A stretch of 64,000 nucleotides of DNA, taken from contig JBGVOM010000110.1 of assembly GCA_045126515.1 (NCBI GenBank), positions 1-64,000 on the forward strand, read 5' to 3'. Below the pieces are notes generated by a model that did not search any database, was not told the DNA's origin, and saw nothing but the letters and a program-made list of their open reading frames with translations. This DNA comes from RUG11237 sp045126515. Its GTDB lineage: Bacteria; Bacillota; Clostridia; Lachnospirales; Lachnospiraceae. Of this stretch, positions 36,783-47,047 are shown in pieces; positions within the stretch are counted from its first letter, which is position 1; the number at the start of each line of letters is the position of its first letter. Made by a program: the position numbers and the translations under genes.

Positions 36783-38024
36783 ATGAAGATATTGATGGTG
36801 AATAAATTCTTTTACATAAAAGGCGGCAGTGAAACCTACTACTTTGCGCTTAAGCGGCTGCTGGAGGCGAAAGGGCACACTGTAATTGACTTTTCCATGA
36901 AGGATGAGAAGAATTTTGATTCTCCCTATGCAGAGTATTTTGTGGAAGCTGTAGATTATAATGGTGGAATGAGTAAGAAGCAGCAGCTTAGGGCAGCAAG
37001 GAATATCATTTATTCCAAGGAGGCGAAACGTAAGCTGGAAAAGCTGATACAGGATACAAAGCCTGATATTGCACATCTTCATATTTTCCAGCACCAGTTA
37101 TCACCATCTATTCTTGATGTGTTGAAAAAATATGATATACCTACTGTTTACACAGCCCATGATTTGAAAATGCTCTGTCTTAATTATGTGATGATGACCC
37201 ATGGACAGTTGTGCGAAAAGTGTAAAGGTGGTCACTATTTCAATTGTCTGAAGCAGAAATGCGTGAAGAATTCTGCACTGAAAAGTAGTATTAATGTGGT
37301 AGAAGGCTATCTGCACAAATGGAGAAAAAGTTACGATGCGATAGATGTGATATTGACACCAAGTCTGTTCTATCGGAATAAATTTTGGGATTTTGGAATA
37401 GACAAAGAAAGAGTTTATCATCTTCCTAATTTTCTGGACAGAGAGTGTCCGGAAGTGGAAGAAGCGGAGGATAAAGAACAGTACTTTTTATATTTTGGAA
37501 GATTGTCTGCGGAAAAGGGAGTGCTTACTCTAATTAAAGCTGTGGAAAACACAAAAAATCTTCTTTATGTTGTAGGAACAGGTCCCTGTCTTGAAGAAAT
37601 AGAACAATATCTGAAAGAACATAACATGACCAATGTGAAACTGCTTGGATTTAAGAGTGGTAAAGAATTAACTGATATTGTAGGGAATGCCAGAGCGGTA
37701 ATCCTGCCTTCGGAGTGGTATGAGAACGGACCATATTCTGCCATTGAGTCATTACAGCTGGGGCGTCCGGTGATTGGTTCAGAACTAGGTGGTATTCCGG
37801 AACTGATTGATGGTAACGGTAAGGTTTTCCATCATGGAAACGTGGAAGAATTACGCCAGGTGTTAGAGCAGTTTCCAAGTCCGGGGACAAAGGATTACGA
37901 GCAGTATTGTAAGCGTTCCAAAGAGATTTTTGAGGAACATTATATGGCAGAGGGTCATTATGAAAAGTTGCTTCCAATGTATGAAAAGGCGATGCAGAAG
38001 CATGGGAATGAGAGGTCATTATGA
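36783..38024 (+). CDS. Glycosyltransferase family 4
   Basis: 413 residues. GT4 pattern: KILMVNKFFYIKGGSETYYF with an N-terminal Gly-rich loop, and the C-terminal EX7E-like region (PSEWYENGPYSAIESLQLG). A Cys-rich insert (CEKCKGGHYFNCLKQKC) occurs in some members and could bind a metal. Overlaps the next gene by four bases (ATGA). Confidence 0.85.
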   Translation: MKILMVNKFFYIKGGSETYYFALKRLLEAKGHTVIDFSMKDEKNFDSPYAEYFVEAVDYNGGMSKKQQLRAARNIIYSKEAKRKLEKLIQDTKPDIAHLHIFQHQLSPSILDVLKKYDIPTVYTAHDLKMLCLNYVMMTHGQLCEKCKGGHYFNCLKQKCVKNSALKSSINVVEGYLHKWRKSYDAIDVILTPSLFYRNKFWDFGIDKERVYHLPNFLDRECPEVEEAEDKEQYFLYFGRLSAEKGVLTLIKAVENTKNLLYVVGTGPCLEEIEQYLKEHNMTNVKLLGFKSGKELTDIVGNARAVILPSEWYENGPYSAIESLQLGRPVIGSELGGIPELIDGNGKVFHHGNVEELRQVLEQFPSPGTKDYEQYCKRSKEIFEEHYMAEGHYEKLLPMYEKAMQKHGNERSL

Positions 38025-38761
38025 GAAAAATCCCCAAAATAGTTCATTATTGCTGGTTTGGCAACGGCGAAAAGCCGGATAACATTAAGGATTACATAGA
38101 AACATGGAAAGAAAAGATGCCTGACTATACTTTTATGGAGTGGAATGAGAAGAACTTTGATATCACAAAGTCAGTTCCTTATGTGCGTCAGGCTTATGAA
38201 GCAAAAAAATATGCATTTGTCAGTGATTATGCCAGAATACAAGCGTTGTATCAGTTGGGTGGAATTTATCTTGACACGGATGTGGAGGTAAAAAAGTCTT
38301 TTGAGGAATTTTTGGAAGATAAATCCATGGTACTGGGGTTTGAGAGTGATAGAAGCCTTCTGACTGCTTTTATTGCGGTGGAAAAGGAACATCCATATAT
38401 AGGTGAGTTCTTAGAGTCTTATTCTGAACGCGATTTCCTGAAAGAGGATGGTTCTTATGATATGACTGTGATTAACGATGGCTTTTCCGAACTTATGGAA
38501 AGGAAGGGTGTTGATTTAAATAGAAATGAATATCAGGAACTGTCAGGAGATATTGCTGTTTATCCGATAGAATATTTCTGTGGCTTTGATGTGAATAATT
38601 GGCATGAAGATATTACGGATAAAACATGTACTGTCCATTATATGAACAGCAGCTGGGTATCCGGGAGTCAGGGAATGAAGCGCAAAATTATTCAGACCCT
38701 TCAGAAGCTTCTGGGATATGGAACGTATGATAAATTGAAAAAAATGCTAAAAGGAAAATAA
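38021..38761 (+). CDS. Capsular polysaccharide glycosyltransferase (GT32-like)
   Basis: 246 residues. KIPKIVHYCWFGNGEKP, then ARIQALYQLGGIYLDTDVEV with the DxD nucleotide-sugar site. Matches the Gly_transf_sug / GT32 family of alpha-mannosyl or galactosyl transferases of capsule loci. Translationally coupled to the upstream GT4. Confidence 0.85.
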   Translation: MRKIPKIVHYCWFGNGEKPDNIKDYIETWKEKMPDYTFMEWNEKNFDITKSVPYVRQAYEAKKYAFVSDYARIQALYQLGGIYLDTDVEVKKSFEEFLEDKSMVLGFESDRSLLTAFIAVEKEHPYIGEFLESYSERDFLKEDGSYDMTVINDGFSELMERKGVDLNRNEYQELSGDIAVYPIEYFCGFDVNNWHEDITDKTCTVHYMNSSWVSGSQGMKRKIIQTLQKLLGYGTYDKLKKMLKGK

Positions 38762-38790
38762 AATCAGCAGGGAATGATGGAGGTTATAAA

Positions 38791-39360
38791 ATGGTACTGA
38801 CAGGCGGACAGGTAAGGATGGCGGCAATAAAGATGTTTCTTTATTCCCGTGGAAATGCATATAAAAACGCGGAATATATAAAGAAGAATAATATATTTTA
38901 CCATATGGGTGATGGCTGTTACTACCATCCGCGAAAACTTCCGACGGAGCCAATACTGGTTTCTATGGGAGATAATGTATGGGTGTCGGCAAATGTCCGC
39001 TTCATTACTCATGATATGACGGGAGATATGCTAAAAAATCATCCGAAATACGGGGCAGAATTTTCAAAGATGTATAGTCCTTATTATATGGGGAAGATTC
39101 AGATTGGGAATAATGTGATGATTGGAGCTGATGCCACCATCATGTATGATGTAAAGGTGGGAGATGATTGTATCATAGCTGCAGGAAGTATTGTGACAAA
39201 AGATGTACCTGCAGGAAGTGTTGTGGCAGGAGTACCCGCGAGAGTGATTGGCACATTAGAGGAATTTGTGGAGAAGCGAAGACCGGTACTGGAGAAAATG
39301 ATTAAGAAGGAAGACGGGATTGAGGGAATGATTCAGTTTTTCTGGGAGCAGGATAAGTAA
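38791..39360 (+). CDS. Hexapeptide-repeat O-acetyltransferase
   Basis: 189 residues, left-handed beta-helix type: IGNNVMIGADATIMYDVKVG, then IIAAGSIVTKDVPAGSVVAG. Probably acetylates a sugar of the repeat unit using acetyl-CoA. GATGGAGG site; 29 bases after the previous gene. Confidence 0.85.
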   Translation: MVLTGGQVRMAAIKMFLYSRGNAYKNAEYIKKNNIFYHMGDGCYYHPRKLPTEPILVSMGDNVWVSANVRFITHDMTGDMLKNHPKYGAEFSKMYSPYYMGKIQIGNNVMIGADATIMYDVKVGDDCIIAAGSIVTKDVPAGSVVAGVPARVIGTLEEFVEKRRPVLEKMIKKEDGIEGMIQFFWEQDK

Positions 39361-39375
39361 TAGGAGAGTTTGGAC

Positions 39376-40626
39376 GTGAAGATAGCGATAGAAGAAAAAA
39401 AGCTGGTTATGGGATTGTATTGTGTAACAATGCTGTTGTCTATGTTGGCCATTGTGGACAATACACCTCTTAAGGGAGTTTTGTATAATGTGAAGTATCT
39501 CTATATTATAGCAATCATTTTCTTTTGTTTTTACGATGGAATAATAATCTGGAACAAGAGAATTGCAGTGGGGATGGGGCTACTGGTGCTTCATACGATA
39601 CTTTATGGAGTGGTATTTATCAATCCCTATGTCAAAAGTTACACAGATACCCATTTTGAACAATTGATGGCAATTTACGCATTCACTTTTTTTACTTGTA
39701 TATATGTGTATAAAAAAGCATGTTATCTTCTTTTTCTGGAGATGAGTTATCTGGCCATGGCAGTGTTTGTTTTTTGGTGCGCATTGACACACACGGGTGA
39801 TTTTGTGAATCCCATTTATTTTGTAAATATTTTTTCAAGGTCAGAGAGATTTCGTGCTCCGTTTGGTATGGGAGATGTGAATTATTGTGGAAATTATTGT
39901 ATCTATCTGCTATTGCTTTCTTTTTTCTTGTGGTGTGAGTGGCGAAAGCAGGGAAAAATGCCAAAACGGTCGTTAGTGGCAGCAGTTTTAGGAATTGATT
40001 GTATTACTTTGTATATGCTTTTATCAACAGCATCTAGATCGGCAATCCTCAGTCTTATATTGTTTTTTTTGTGTTACGGACTCTTGAAGAAAAGATACGA
40101 TATAGCCAGAAACTGGAAGCTTGTTCTTTCGGTTGGTGGAGGAGTTGCATTGTGTGTAGTCGTTTTGTTAATATCCACTGGAGTTATGTCTGATATTTGG
40201 CTTGAGTCAAACAGAGAAGGGAATTTTAGTATTAATTATCCTATTTTTTTAGAATATGGAAATTATCTTAATGGAATGGGGTATATGGATAATTCTGGTT
40301 TTTTAAGTATGGTATATGGGTATGAAACAACAGCAATGGATGTCTATTTTTTATATATTCCTTTCTCGACAGGGATTTTGGGAGGGGTAATTATACTGGC
40401 ACAAATGTTGTACCTTTTGTATCAGATGTTGAAAAATGGCAGTACGGAAGGGCGTGATCAGGCTCTGAGCCTGTTCATTATGATGCTGTATTATGCTATA
40501 TGGCAAGTGAATTATATGAATTACAGATATTATACAGGAGTCTTTCATATGGTGATTCTGTTCATTTTCCTAATGAGAATCAACGAGGAAAATGATGTTT
40601 ATATTTTTAAGGTTCAGAGGAGGTAG
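39376..40626 (+). CDS. Wzy-like polysaccharide polymerase / O-antigen ligase
   Basis: 416 residues, about ten membrane segments and a large extracytoplasmic loop between about residues 270 and 315. No sequence signature beyond the Wzy/O-antigen-ligase topology (TASRSAILSLILFFL is a typical LIG block). Expected to join lipid-linked repeat units outside the membrane. GTG at 39376 lies nine bases after AGGAG; the TTG at 39370 is too close to the site. Confidence 0.75.
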   Translation: MKIAIEEKKLVMGLYCVTMLLSMLAIVDNTPLKGVLYNVKYLYIIAIIFFCFYDGIIIWNKRIAVGMGLLVLHTILYGVVFINPYVKSYTDTHFEQLMAIYAFTFFTCIYVYKKACYLLFLEMSYLAMAVFVFWCALTHTGDFVNPIYFVNIFSRSERFRAPFGMGDVNYCGNYCIYLLLLSFFLWCEWRKQGKMPKRSLVAAVLGIDCITLYMLLSTASRSAILSLILFFLCYGLLKKRYDIARNWKLVLSVGGGVALCVVVLLISTGVMSDIWLESNREGNFSINYPIFLEYGNYLNGMGYMDNSGFLSMVYGYETTAMDVYFLYIPFSTGILGGVIILAQMLYLLYQMLKNGSTEGRDQALSLFIMMLYYAIWQVNYMNYRYYTGVFHMVILFIFLMRINEENDVYIFKVQRR

Positions 40627-40628
40627 CT

Positions 40629-41663
40629 ATGGCTAAAAAGCAACGAAATCATTATTTGAATTTTTGGAAAGGAATCGCTTGTTTTGGAGTGGTCTTTGCT
40701 CATACACGTTTTCCGTTATATATACTGGATGGAGTCCTGCAGACCATGATTCGCTTTGCGGTACCACTGTTTTTTATGGTTTCAGGCTATTTTTGCTATG
40801 GAGAAGACAGGAAAGTGGTAGAGAAAAAACTGCCTGCAAAGATTAAGAGGATATTCTGGATTAATCTTGGGGGCTGTTTTTATTATTTTTTGATGCAAGT
40901 AGCTATTGCAGTCTTTGGAGATTCTCATGGAAGTACTGCGGACGTGGCAAATAGATTTCATATGATGTTTAATGGAAAAGCAATGGTGGATTGGCTGGTG
41001 TTCAATCAGGATCCTTTTGTGAATATCATGTGGTTTACTTCGGCACTGCTATATTGTTACCTTTTGTTTTGGGTAATCAATCATTTTGATTTTTATGGTC
41101 TGTTTTATAAGTTAATTCCAGTGTTGCTTGCAGTTCATTTGGTGCTTGGAAATCTGTTTGTGTTGTTTGGTGTGGAAATCGATAAACTTTATTATCGTAA
41201 TTTTTTGTTATTTGGTATTCCTTTTTTTATGCTGGGAAATTGGATGCATAAGAATCAGGAACATATTTTGGAAAAACTTACTGCGAAGAAGTGTCAGCTG
41301 GTTATTTTACTTGGCTTGATTCTGGGGTGTGTGGAGTGGTTTTTCGTAGCGAGAAGGGAAATGTATCTTGGTTCTATGATGGTTGTAACAAGTATTTTCC
41401 TATTAACGTTATGTCAGCCGGAGAAAAAGGAGAATTCTTTTCTTACAAAAATCGGTGCAGATTACTCGTTGTTTATTTATATAGTGCATTATAGTCTTAT
41501 TGTAATAATGGAGAGAATTTCCGACAAAATAATTGTACCTGACAGTGTTGCTTACTATGCATATGGTTTTGCCAGACCGTTTTTGATTTTTGGAATATCG
41601 CTGGTGGCAGCCTGGGTATTTTACAAATTGTTGGATGTGCTGAAGAATCGGAGGAATAAATAA
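40629..41663 (+). CDS. Acyltransferase 3 family protein
   Basis: 344 residues, ten or so membrane helices. N terminus NFWKGIACFGVVFAHTRFPL contains the His required in the acyltransferase-3 family; it transfers acyl, often acetyl, groups to sugars. AGGAGG site two bases after the previous stop. Confidence 0.85.
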   Translation: MAKKQRNHYLNFWKGIACFGVVFAHTRFPLYILDGVLQTMIRFAVPLFFMVSGYFCYGEDRKVVEKKLPAKIKRIFWINLGGCFYYFLMQVAIAVFGDSHGSTADVANRFHMMFNGKAMVDWLVFNQDPFVNIMWFTSALLYCYLLFWVINHFDFYGLFYKLIPVLLAVHLVLGNLFVLFGVEIDKLYYRNFLLFGIPFFMLGNWMHKNQEHILEKLTAKKCQLVILLGLILGCVEWFFVARREMYLGSMMVVTSIFLLTLCQPEKKENSFLTKIGADYSLFIYIVHYSLIVIMERISDKIIVPDSVAYYAYGFARPFLIFGISLVAAWVFYKLLDVLKNRRNK

Positions 41664-41664
41664 A

Positions 41665-42597
41665 GTGAGTGAAAGAGAAGATGTATTAGTCAGTGTTGTA
41701 ATCCCTACCTATTCCAGAAACAATGCGTTGGAAAGGGCAATTAATTGTATTCTCAAACAGACATACCAAAATCTGGATATTATTGTAGTAGATGATAACC
41801 CTCCTGAGTCGGAATATCGTTTGTCTACCAGAAAGATTATGAAAAAATATGCATCGGATCAGCGTATTCGTTATATACAGAATCCGCAGAATCTGGGAGG
41901 CGCTGGTGCAAGAAATGTAGGTGTTGAAGCTGCAAAAGGTGAATACATCGCATTTTTGGATGATGATGACGAATATTATCCTGAAAAAATTGAAAAGCAA
42001 TTGAATGTGTTTCTGAAAAGCAGTTCAGATAAACTTGCATTGGTGTATTGTGATGTAGAGCATATAGGAAAAAATAATCATGTGGATTGTGTTATCAGAA
42101 AACGTCATAGAGGAAACTGCTTGTATGAGGCGATTGAAGATGACTGTATAGCATCCACTTCTATGTGGCTTGCGAAAAAGTCCTTATTGGAATCAGTGGG
42201 GAATTTCTCTCTTGTTCCATGTAAGCAGGATTCTACAGTTATACTGAAACTGCTTGAAAGAGGTTATGAGGTGGATTTTGTACCGGAGGTACTCTGTATC
42301 TATCATAATACTAACGATGGTGTCCGTATCAGTTTTGGTCCCCAAAAAGTAGAGGGTGAATTGATGTTCTACGATGCCTGTTGTAAAGTGTATGATAAAC
42401 TGACATCAAAGCAGATTAAAAATATAGAGTATTCTTTTGCTAAAAGGCTGTATATTCTTTATGGATATCGCAGGCAGGCTGGCAGAGAAAATCAGATTGC
42501 GGAAAGAAATAAAATGTGGAAGCTTCGTCCTGTAGCAGCCACTGCATTTCTTGTGCGAAGAAAACTTCATGAATGGAAGCATAAAAAGAAAAAATAG
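41665..42597 (+). CDS. Glycosyltransferase family 2
   Basis: 310 residues. SVVIPTYSRNNALERAINCIL, VDDNPPES and YIAFLDDDDEYYPEKIEKQL give the GT-A fold with its metal-binding acidic motif. GTG start nine bases after GGAGG. Sugar donor unknown. Confidence 0.9.
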   Translation: MSEREDVLVSVVIPTYSRNNALERAINCILKQTYQNLDIIVVDDNPPESEYRLSTRKIMKKYASDQRIRYIQNPQNLGGAGARNVGVEAAKGEYIAFLDDDDEYYPEKIEKQLNVFLKSSSDKLALVYCDVEHIGKNNHVDCVIRKRHRGNCLYEAIEDDCIASTSMWLAKKSLLESVGNFSLVPCKQDSTVILKLLERGYEVDFVPEVLCIYHNTNDGVRISFGPQKVEGELMFYDACCKVYDKLTSKQIKNIEYSFAKRLYILYGYRRQAGRENQIAERNKMWKLRPVAATAFLVRRKLHEWKHKKKK

Positions 42598-42612
42598 GAA
42601 GGATGACTGGAA

Positions 42613-44145
42613 GTGGCACGAACAAAAAACAGTATTAAAAATATTATATTTGCATTATGTCTGCAGGGTGTTACAGTGTTGTCGAATTTTGTTATCCGTA
42701 CCATCATGGTGCGTCGTCTTGGAATGCAGGCAGTCAGTCTAAATGGTCTTTTCACAGAGGTACTTGCAGCTTTATCCATGGCAGAACTTGGTGTTGGCAC
42801 GGCAATAGTATATAATCTTTATAAACCGCTGGCAGAAAATGACCATAAAAAGGTACGTCAGCTGATGGGGTTGTTTAAAAGTGCATATAGAATTATAGCA
42901 ACAGCAACTTTTGTGATTGGTGCGGTATTATGTCCATGGATTCCTTATTTAGTGAAGTCTATAGATTATTCTCAGGCTTATATTCGACTGGTATATATGT
43001 TATTTGTGGCGGACTTATCTATGTCCTATCTGTTTTCTTATAAAGTTTCCTTGATGAATGCTGATCAGAAAAGTTATGTTCAGTCTAAGATTAGTATGGC
43101 AATTAAGCCAGTTGAGGTAATTATAAAAATTGTTGTGCTGCTTGCTACAAACAATTTTGTGGCTTACCTTGCTTTTTCCATATTTATAACATTTCTGGGA
43201 AATTTAGTGCGTTCATATGTGGTAGACAGATATTATCCATGGCTTAAAAAGAATGAGGATATGCTTCCTAAGGATGAGAGAAAAGAGATTTTTGCTAATA
43301 TTAGAAATCTGTTTATTAAGGCGCTTTCGGGTAAAATCACAAGTTCTACAGATAATATGCTTATTTCAGCTCTGGTGAATACTCTTCAGGTAGGGTACTA
43401 TTCAAATTATTCCCTGCCAATTGGAGTATTTCGACAACTGGCAAACCAGATTGCATACGGTGGTGTCAGTGCAAGTTTGGGAAATCTTTTGGTTACAGAG
43501 AGCGAGGAAAAGTGTACTAAGGTCTTTTACCGTTTAGAATATTTGTTTTTTGTAGTTGGAGCATTGTCTTCCGTCTGCGTATATTGCTGTATTGATTCAT
43601 TTATATTGCTGTGGTTGGGCTCTGAGGAATTCCTGCTTGCTAAAAGCATTATTTTTATCTGTTGTTTGAATCTTTTTATTGAAGTGATAAACAGACCTCT
43701 CTGGTCCATCATGGAGGTTTCCGGTCTTTTTAAATATGATAAATATGTTTCAATCACAGGTTCTGTAGTAAATCTGGTGGTATCTATAGTTCTTGGTATG
43801 AAGATTGGTATGCTTGGTATTTTTATAGGTACTTTTATGACATATCTGGTGCAGTCCCTGTTGAAGACTATTTTGTTGTTCCGTATGCGTCTGAACACAA
43901 GTCCATTAAAGCAGTATATATTGCTGACACTAATGTGCGGTGGAATGTTGATTCAGATGTATTTGGCAGATGCATTGTGTAGCAGACTGGTATTCCAGAA
44001 TCAGGCTGTGGCATTTGTGGTGTATGGTCTGATTTCAGTAGGTGTTGTAGGAGTCAGTACAGTAATGTGTACCTTTTTCACAGATGCCTTCAAATATTAT
44101 CTGGAAATGGTGACAGGTACAATTAAGCGTATTTTAAAAAGATAA
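42613..44145 (+). CDS. Wzx-type polysaccharide flippase
   Basis: 510 residues with about 14 membrane helices. N-terminal NIIFALCLQGVTVLSNFVIR and the RRLGMQAVSLNGLFTEVLA region match the MOP-superfamily exporters. It would move lipid-linked repeat units across the membrane for the Wzy-like polymerase. GTG start. Confidence 0.85.
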   Translation: MARTKNSIKNIIFALCLQGVTVLSNFVIRTIMVRRLGMQAVSLNGLFTEVLAALSMAELGVGTAIVYNLYKPLAENDHKKVRQLMGLFKSAYRIIATATFVIGAVLCPWIPYLVKSIDYSQAYIRLVYMLFVADLSMSYLFSYKVSLMNADQKSYVQSKISMAIKPVEVIIKIVVLLATNNFVAYLAFSIFITFLGNLVRSYVVDRYYPWLKKNEDMLPKDERKEIFANIRNLFIKALSGKITSSTDNMLISALVNTLQVGYYSNYSLPIGVFRQLANQIAYGGVSASLGNLLVTESEEKCTKVFYRLEYLFFVVGALSSVCVYCCIDSFILLWLGSEEFLLAKSIIFICCLNLFIEVINRPLWSIMEVSGLFKYDKYVSITGSVVNLVVSIVLGMKIGMLGIFIGTFMTYLVQSLLKTILLFRMRLNTSPLKQYILLTLMCGGMLIQMYLADALCSRLVFQNQAVAFVVYGLISVGVVGVSTVMCTFFTDAFKYYLEMVTGTIKRILKR

Positions 44146-44177
44146 ATGATTGAAGTGATTGGGAAAGGATGAGCAAT

Positions 44178-45284
44178 ATGCCAGGAACTATTTTACATAT
44201 TATGAACTATGCAGCGTCTTATCGTGGGAATTTTATGGATTCTCTCGCAAGTCTTGACAGAAAGATCAAAGAGGAGGAATTAAAGAATATCTATTTGTTT
44301 ACAGCAGACGCCCAAAACGAGGGGCCTATGAGTTGGATTGGAGAGATGCAGCGTCAGGGGGAAGAAATATATTTTCTTGCTGAGAATAGAAAACAGGATG
44401 CTGCACTGATACGTAGGTTGATAAGGGAAAAAGATGTAAAGATTGTCCATACTCACTTTATTACCATGCAACAGTATCTGGCTGTTTATCAGGCAACTTT
44501 TGGAAGCAGTATTCCGGTGCTGATGCATATGCACAACCACTCCCAAAAAGCGGGAAATCCGTGTAAAAACATTCTTCGGCGCATGTTGTATGGCAAATGC
44601 ATTATGGTAGCCTGCAGTGAATCAGTTTATCATAGCTTAGAGAGAGATTATCCTAAGAATAAAAAATATTCCATTGATAATGGTGTGAATTTTTCACGTC
44701 TGGATGCTTACGAAACATTGCCGGAAAATTCTTTCGGTTTGGAGAAGAATGAGGGCGTTTTCCTGATTTTTGGCTTTGATTTCTATAGAAAAGGAGTAGA
44801 CTTGGCTGTGAAAGCTTTGAAGCGGCTACGGGAGCAGGGTCATTGTTACTCACTTCTTGTATCGTTGTCCACCAACTTCGAGCAGGTGGAGAAAAATATT
44901 GTGGATATTTTGGGAGAAATGCCTTCTTGGATTAAAGTGATTCCTGCCAGAAATGATGTAGCTACGCTGTATAATTTTGTTGATGTATTTCTATCTCCGT
45001 CCAGAGAGGAAGGATTACCATATTCTGTGGTGGAGGCAGGATATTCCGGCTGTAGCGTGGTCATGAGCGATATTTCTGCGCAGATACATTTAAAGATTCC
45101 GTATGGGTATTGGTTTCAGAATGAGAATGTAGAAGATTTTGCTGATAAAATATTAAAGGCAAAGGCAGAGCATAATGAAAAGTTGGCAAACTGGGATAAG
45201 GTGAAACAATCCATGAGGGAAAATTATGCATTAGATACATGGAGCGAACAGGTGAAAAAGCTTTATAAGAAAATTTTGCAGTAG
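44178..45284 (+). CDS. Glycosyltransferase family 4
   Basis: 368 residues. VHTHFITMQQYLAVYQATF, then LIFGFDFYRKGVDLAVKAL and PSREEGLPYSVVEAG, which carries the EX7E-type GT4 motif. The ATG at 44169 touches the GGGAAAGG site, so 44178 is chosen. Confidence 0.85.
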   Translation: MPGTILHIMNYAASYRGNFMDSLASLDRKIKEEELKNIYLFTADAQNEGPMSWIGEMQRQGEEIYFLAENRKQDAALIRRLIREKDVKIVHTHFITMQQYLAVYQATFGSSIPVLMHMHNHSQKAGNPCKNILRRMLYGKCIMVACSESVYHSLERDYPKNKKYSIDNGVNFSRLDAYETLPENSFGLEKNEGVFLIFGFDFYRKGVDLAVKALKRLREQGHCYSLLVSLSTNFEQVEKNIVDILGEMPSWIKVIPARNDVATLYNFVDVFLSPSREEGLPYSVVEAGYSGCSVVMSDISAQIHLKIPYGYWFQNENVEDFADKILKAKAEHNEKLANWDKVKQSMRENYALDTWSEQVKKLYKKILQ

Positions 45285-45297
45285 GAGGTTGGATAAA

Positions 45298-46026
45298 ATG
45301 TTTGATGTGATTATGAGCCTTGGTTATAATTGTGAGATTTCTTTTCGACTGGAAAATTATTTTGGAAGCATTAATGCAATGCCTTTTTCCTGGTCTTTTG
45401 TATTAGAGAGAGAAAAATTTCCTCAGACGCTAGAGGATATTGATAAGCTTTTTGCAGGAGAGGTAGAGCTTTTAGAGGATAATATGATTTTGTGCAAAAA
45501 TTACAATATTAAGTTCCATCCACGTTATGATGTACTTTTGCGGGAGGGCTCTCCTACAGAGGAGTCCACCAGAGAAGCGGTGGCAGAACTGAAGCAGCGT
45601 GTTTCACATTTGAAGGACAAATGGAAAAAGCTGATTAGCAGTGATAAAGAAAGTGTTTTCTTAATGAAGGTAGAGAATAAGGGAGAAGACGCAGACTTAA
45701 AGTATATCCAGGAAGTATATCAGGTATTGCGGAAAAAATATCTTTCAGGAAAATTTACACTGGTGGTGTTAGTTGAGAAGAAGGGAGCAACAGAGAAAAT
45801 TAGAGCGCTGGAGTCAGAAAAGCTGAAGGTGCGAACCTTAAAGCGTTTTGCACCTAAAAAGCATACGGATACAATGGGGGATGTCTGGGGCTGGTGGCGT
45901 ATTTTGAATGAACTTACGGGTGAAAAACACTGGATATATTTTTTGCGTCTGTGGAAAAAACGTGTAACCTGGTTTGTAGCAGTGGTAAAAAAACATCTTG
46001 GAATAGGAAAAAAGGGAGGACACTGA
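45298..46026 (+). CDS. DUF1796 putative cysteine peptidase-like protein
   Basis: 242 residues. FDVIMSLGYNCEISFRL near the N terminus supplies the conserved Cys, and NAMPFSWSF is the following block. This family (PF08795) is common in polysaccharide loci and is predicted papain-like, but its biochemical role is unproved. AGGAGG site six bases ahead of ATG; the next gene starts one base after its stop, so the two are coupled. Confidence 0.75.
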   Translation: MFDVIMSLGYNCEISFRLENYFGSINAMPFSWSFVLEREKFPQTLEDIDKLFAGEVELLEDNMILCKNYNIKFHPRYDVLLREGSPTEESTREAVAELKQRVSHLKDKWKKLISSDKESVFLMKVENKGEDADLKYIQEVYQVLRKKYLSGKFTLVVLVEKKGATEKIRALESEKLKVRTLKRFAPKKHTDTMGDVWGWWRILNELTGEKHWIYFLRLWKKRVTWFVAVVKKHLGIGKKGGH

Positions 46027-46027
46027 T

Positions 46028-47047
46028 ATGAAAAAAGTATGCCTTTTGACAGTCTGGATGGGAAAGCTTCCAGAATCCTTTTGGCTGTGGATGACTACCG
46101 CTAGAAACAATCCCACTGTGGATTTCTACTTAATCACCGATAATACAGGGATGGTTGATGAGGACAATGTACATTTTGTTCACATGACAATGGAAAGTGT
46201 GAGAGAACGTTTTGAAAATATTGTTGGTTTCCCAATAAAATTAAAGGTTCCTTATAAACTTTGTGACTTTAAGCCATTATTTGCGCAAGCTTTTGCAGAT
46301 ATTGTTGCACCTTATGAGTTTTGGGGTCATTGTGACATTGATCTTCTGTTTGGCGATATCAGAAAGTTTATTACAGATGAGCTTCTAGAACAGTATGATA
46401 AAGTCATGGATGCAGGATTTTTCATATTGTATCGTAATTGTGAAGATATGAACAATTTATACAAAAAAAGTATGGATAAGGATAATATGGCTTATCCCTA
46501 TAAAAAAGCTTTTCGCAATCAGTTTGCATGCTACTTTGATGAATATATGGGCATGAGTATCCTCAGCTGGAAATATTGTAAGGTGTTTAGAGATCAGTTA
46601 GATGAAAAAGTGGTACAGGATTTTAGCTGGCAGCGGTTAAATTTCCAGTCTTATATTTCTGGTGAAAGCTTTGTGTTCCATTGGAAAGATGGAAGGTTAT
46701 ACCGTCATCTATGTGACGACAGTGGAAATCTGCTTTCGGACAGCAAGCCTGCGGAATATATGTTGGTGCATATACAAAAGAGAAAGATGGAGATTACTTT
46801 TTCAAAGGAAGAGCTTTCAAAGAATAATGAGTTTTGGATTGTACCGAATCGGTATCAGTTAGAAAAGCCGGAAGGCGAGCTGTATACTATTGCACAGCAG
46901 AAAGAGTATGCAGCATTGATTCGTGAACAAGACAAGCAAAGAAGCATCAAAAACCTGAAGTCCTACGGACTGATTGATTATATTCCTCATTTCATACGAA
47001 GCAGAAGGATTAGAAAATGGATTATAAACGAAAAGAAGTTTTTCTAA
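46028..47047 (+). CDS. DUF6625 family putative glycosyltransferase
   Basis: 339 residues. KKVCLLTVWMGKLPESFWLW start and FWGHCDIDLLFG, a D-I-D motif resembling the DxD of GT-A enzymes. I recall this as the DUF6625 family of capsule loci. GGGAGG site. The 3' end overlaps the next gene by 31 bases. Confidence 0.75.
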   Translation: MKKVCLLTVWMGKLPESFWLWMTTARNNPTVDFYLITDNTGMVDEDNVHFVHMTMESVRERFENIVGFPIKLKVPYKLCDFKPLFAQAFADIVAPYEFWGHCDIDLLFGDIRKFITDELLEQYDKVMDAGFFILYRNCEDMNNLYKKSMDKDNMAYPYKKAFRNQFACYFDEYMGMSILSWKYCKVFRDQLDEKVVQDFSWQRLNFQSYISGESFVFHWKDGRLYRHLCDDSGNLLSDSKPAEYMLVHIQKRKMEITFSKEELSKNNEFWIVPNRYQLEKPEGELYTIAQQKEYAALIREQDKQRSIKNLKSYGLIDYIPHFIRSRRIRKWIINEKKFF

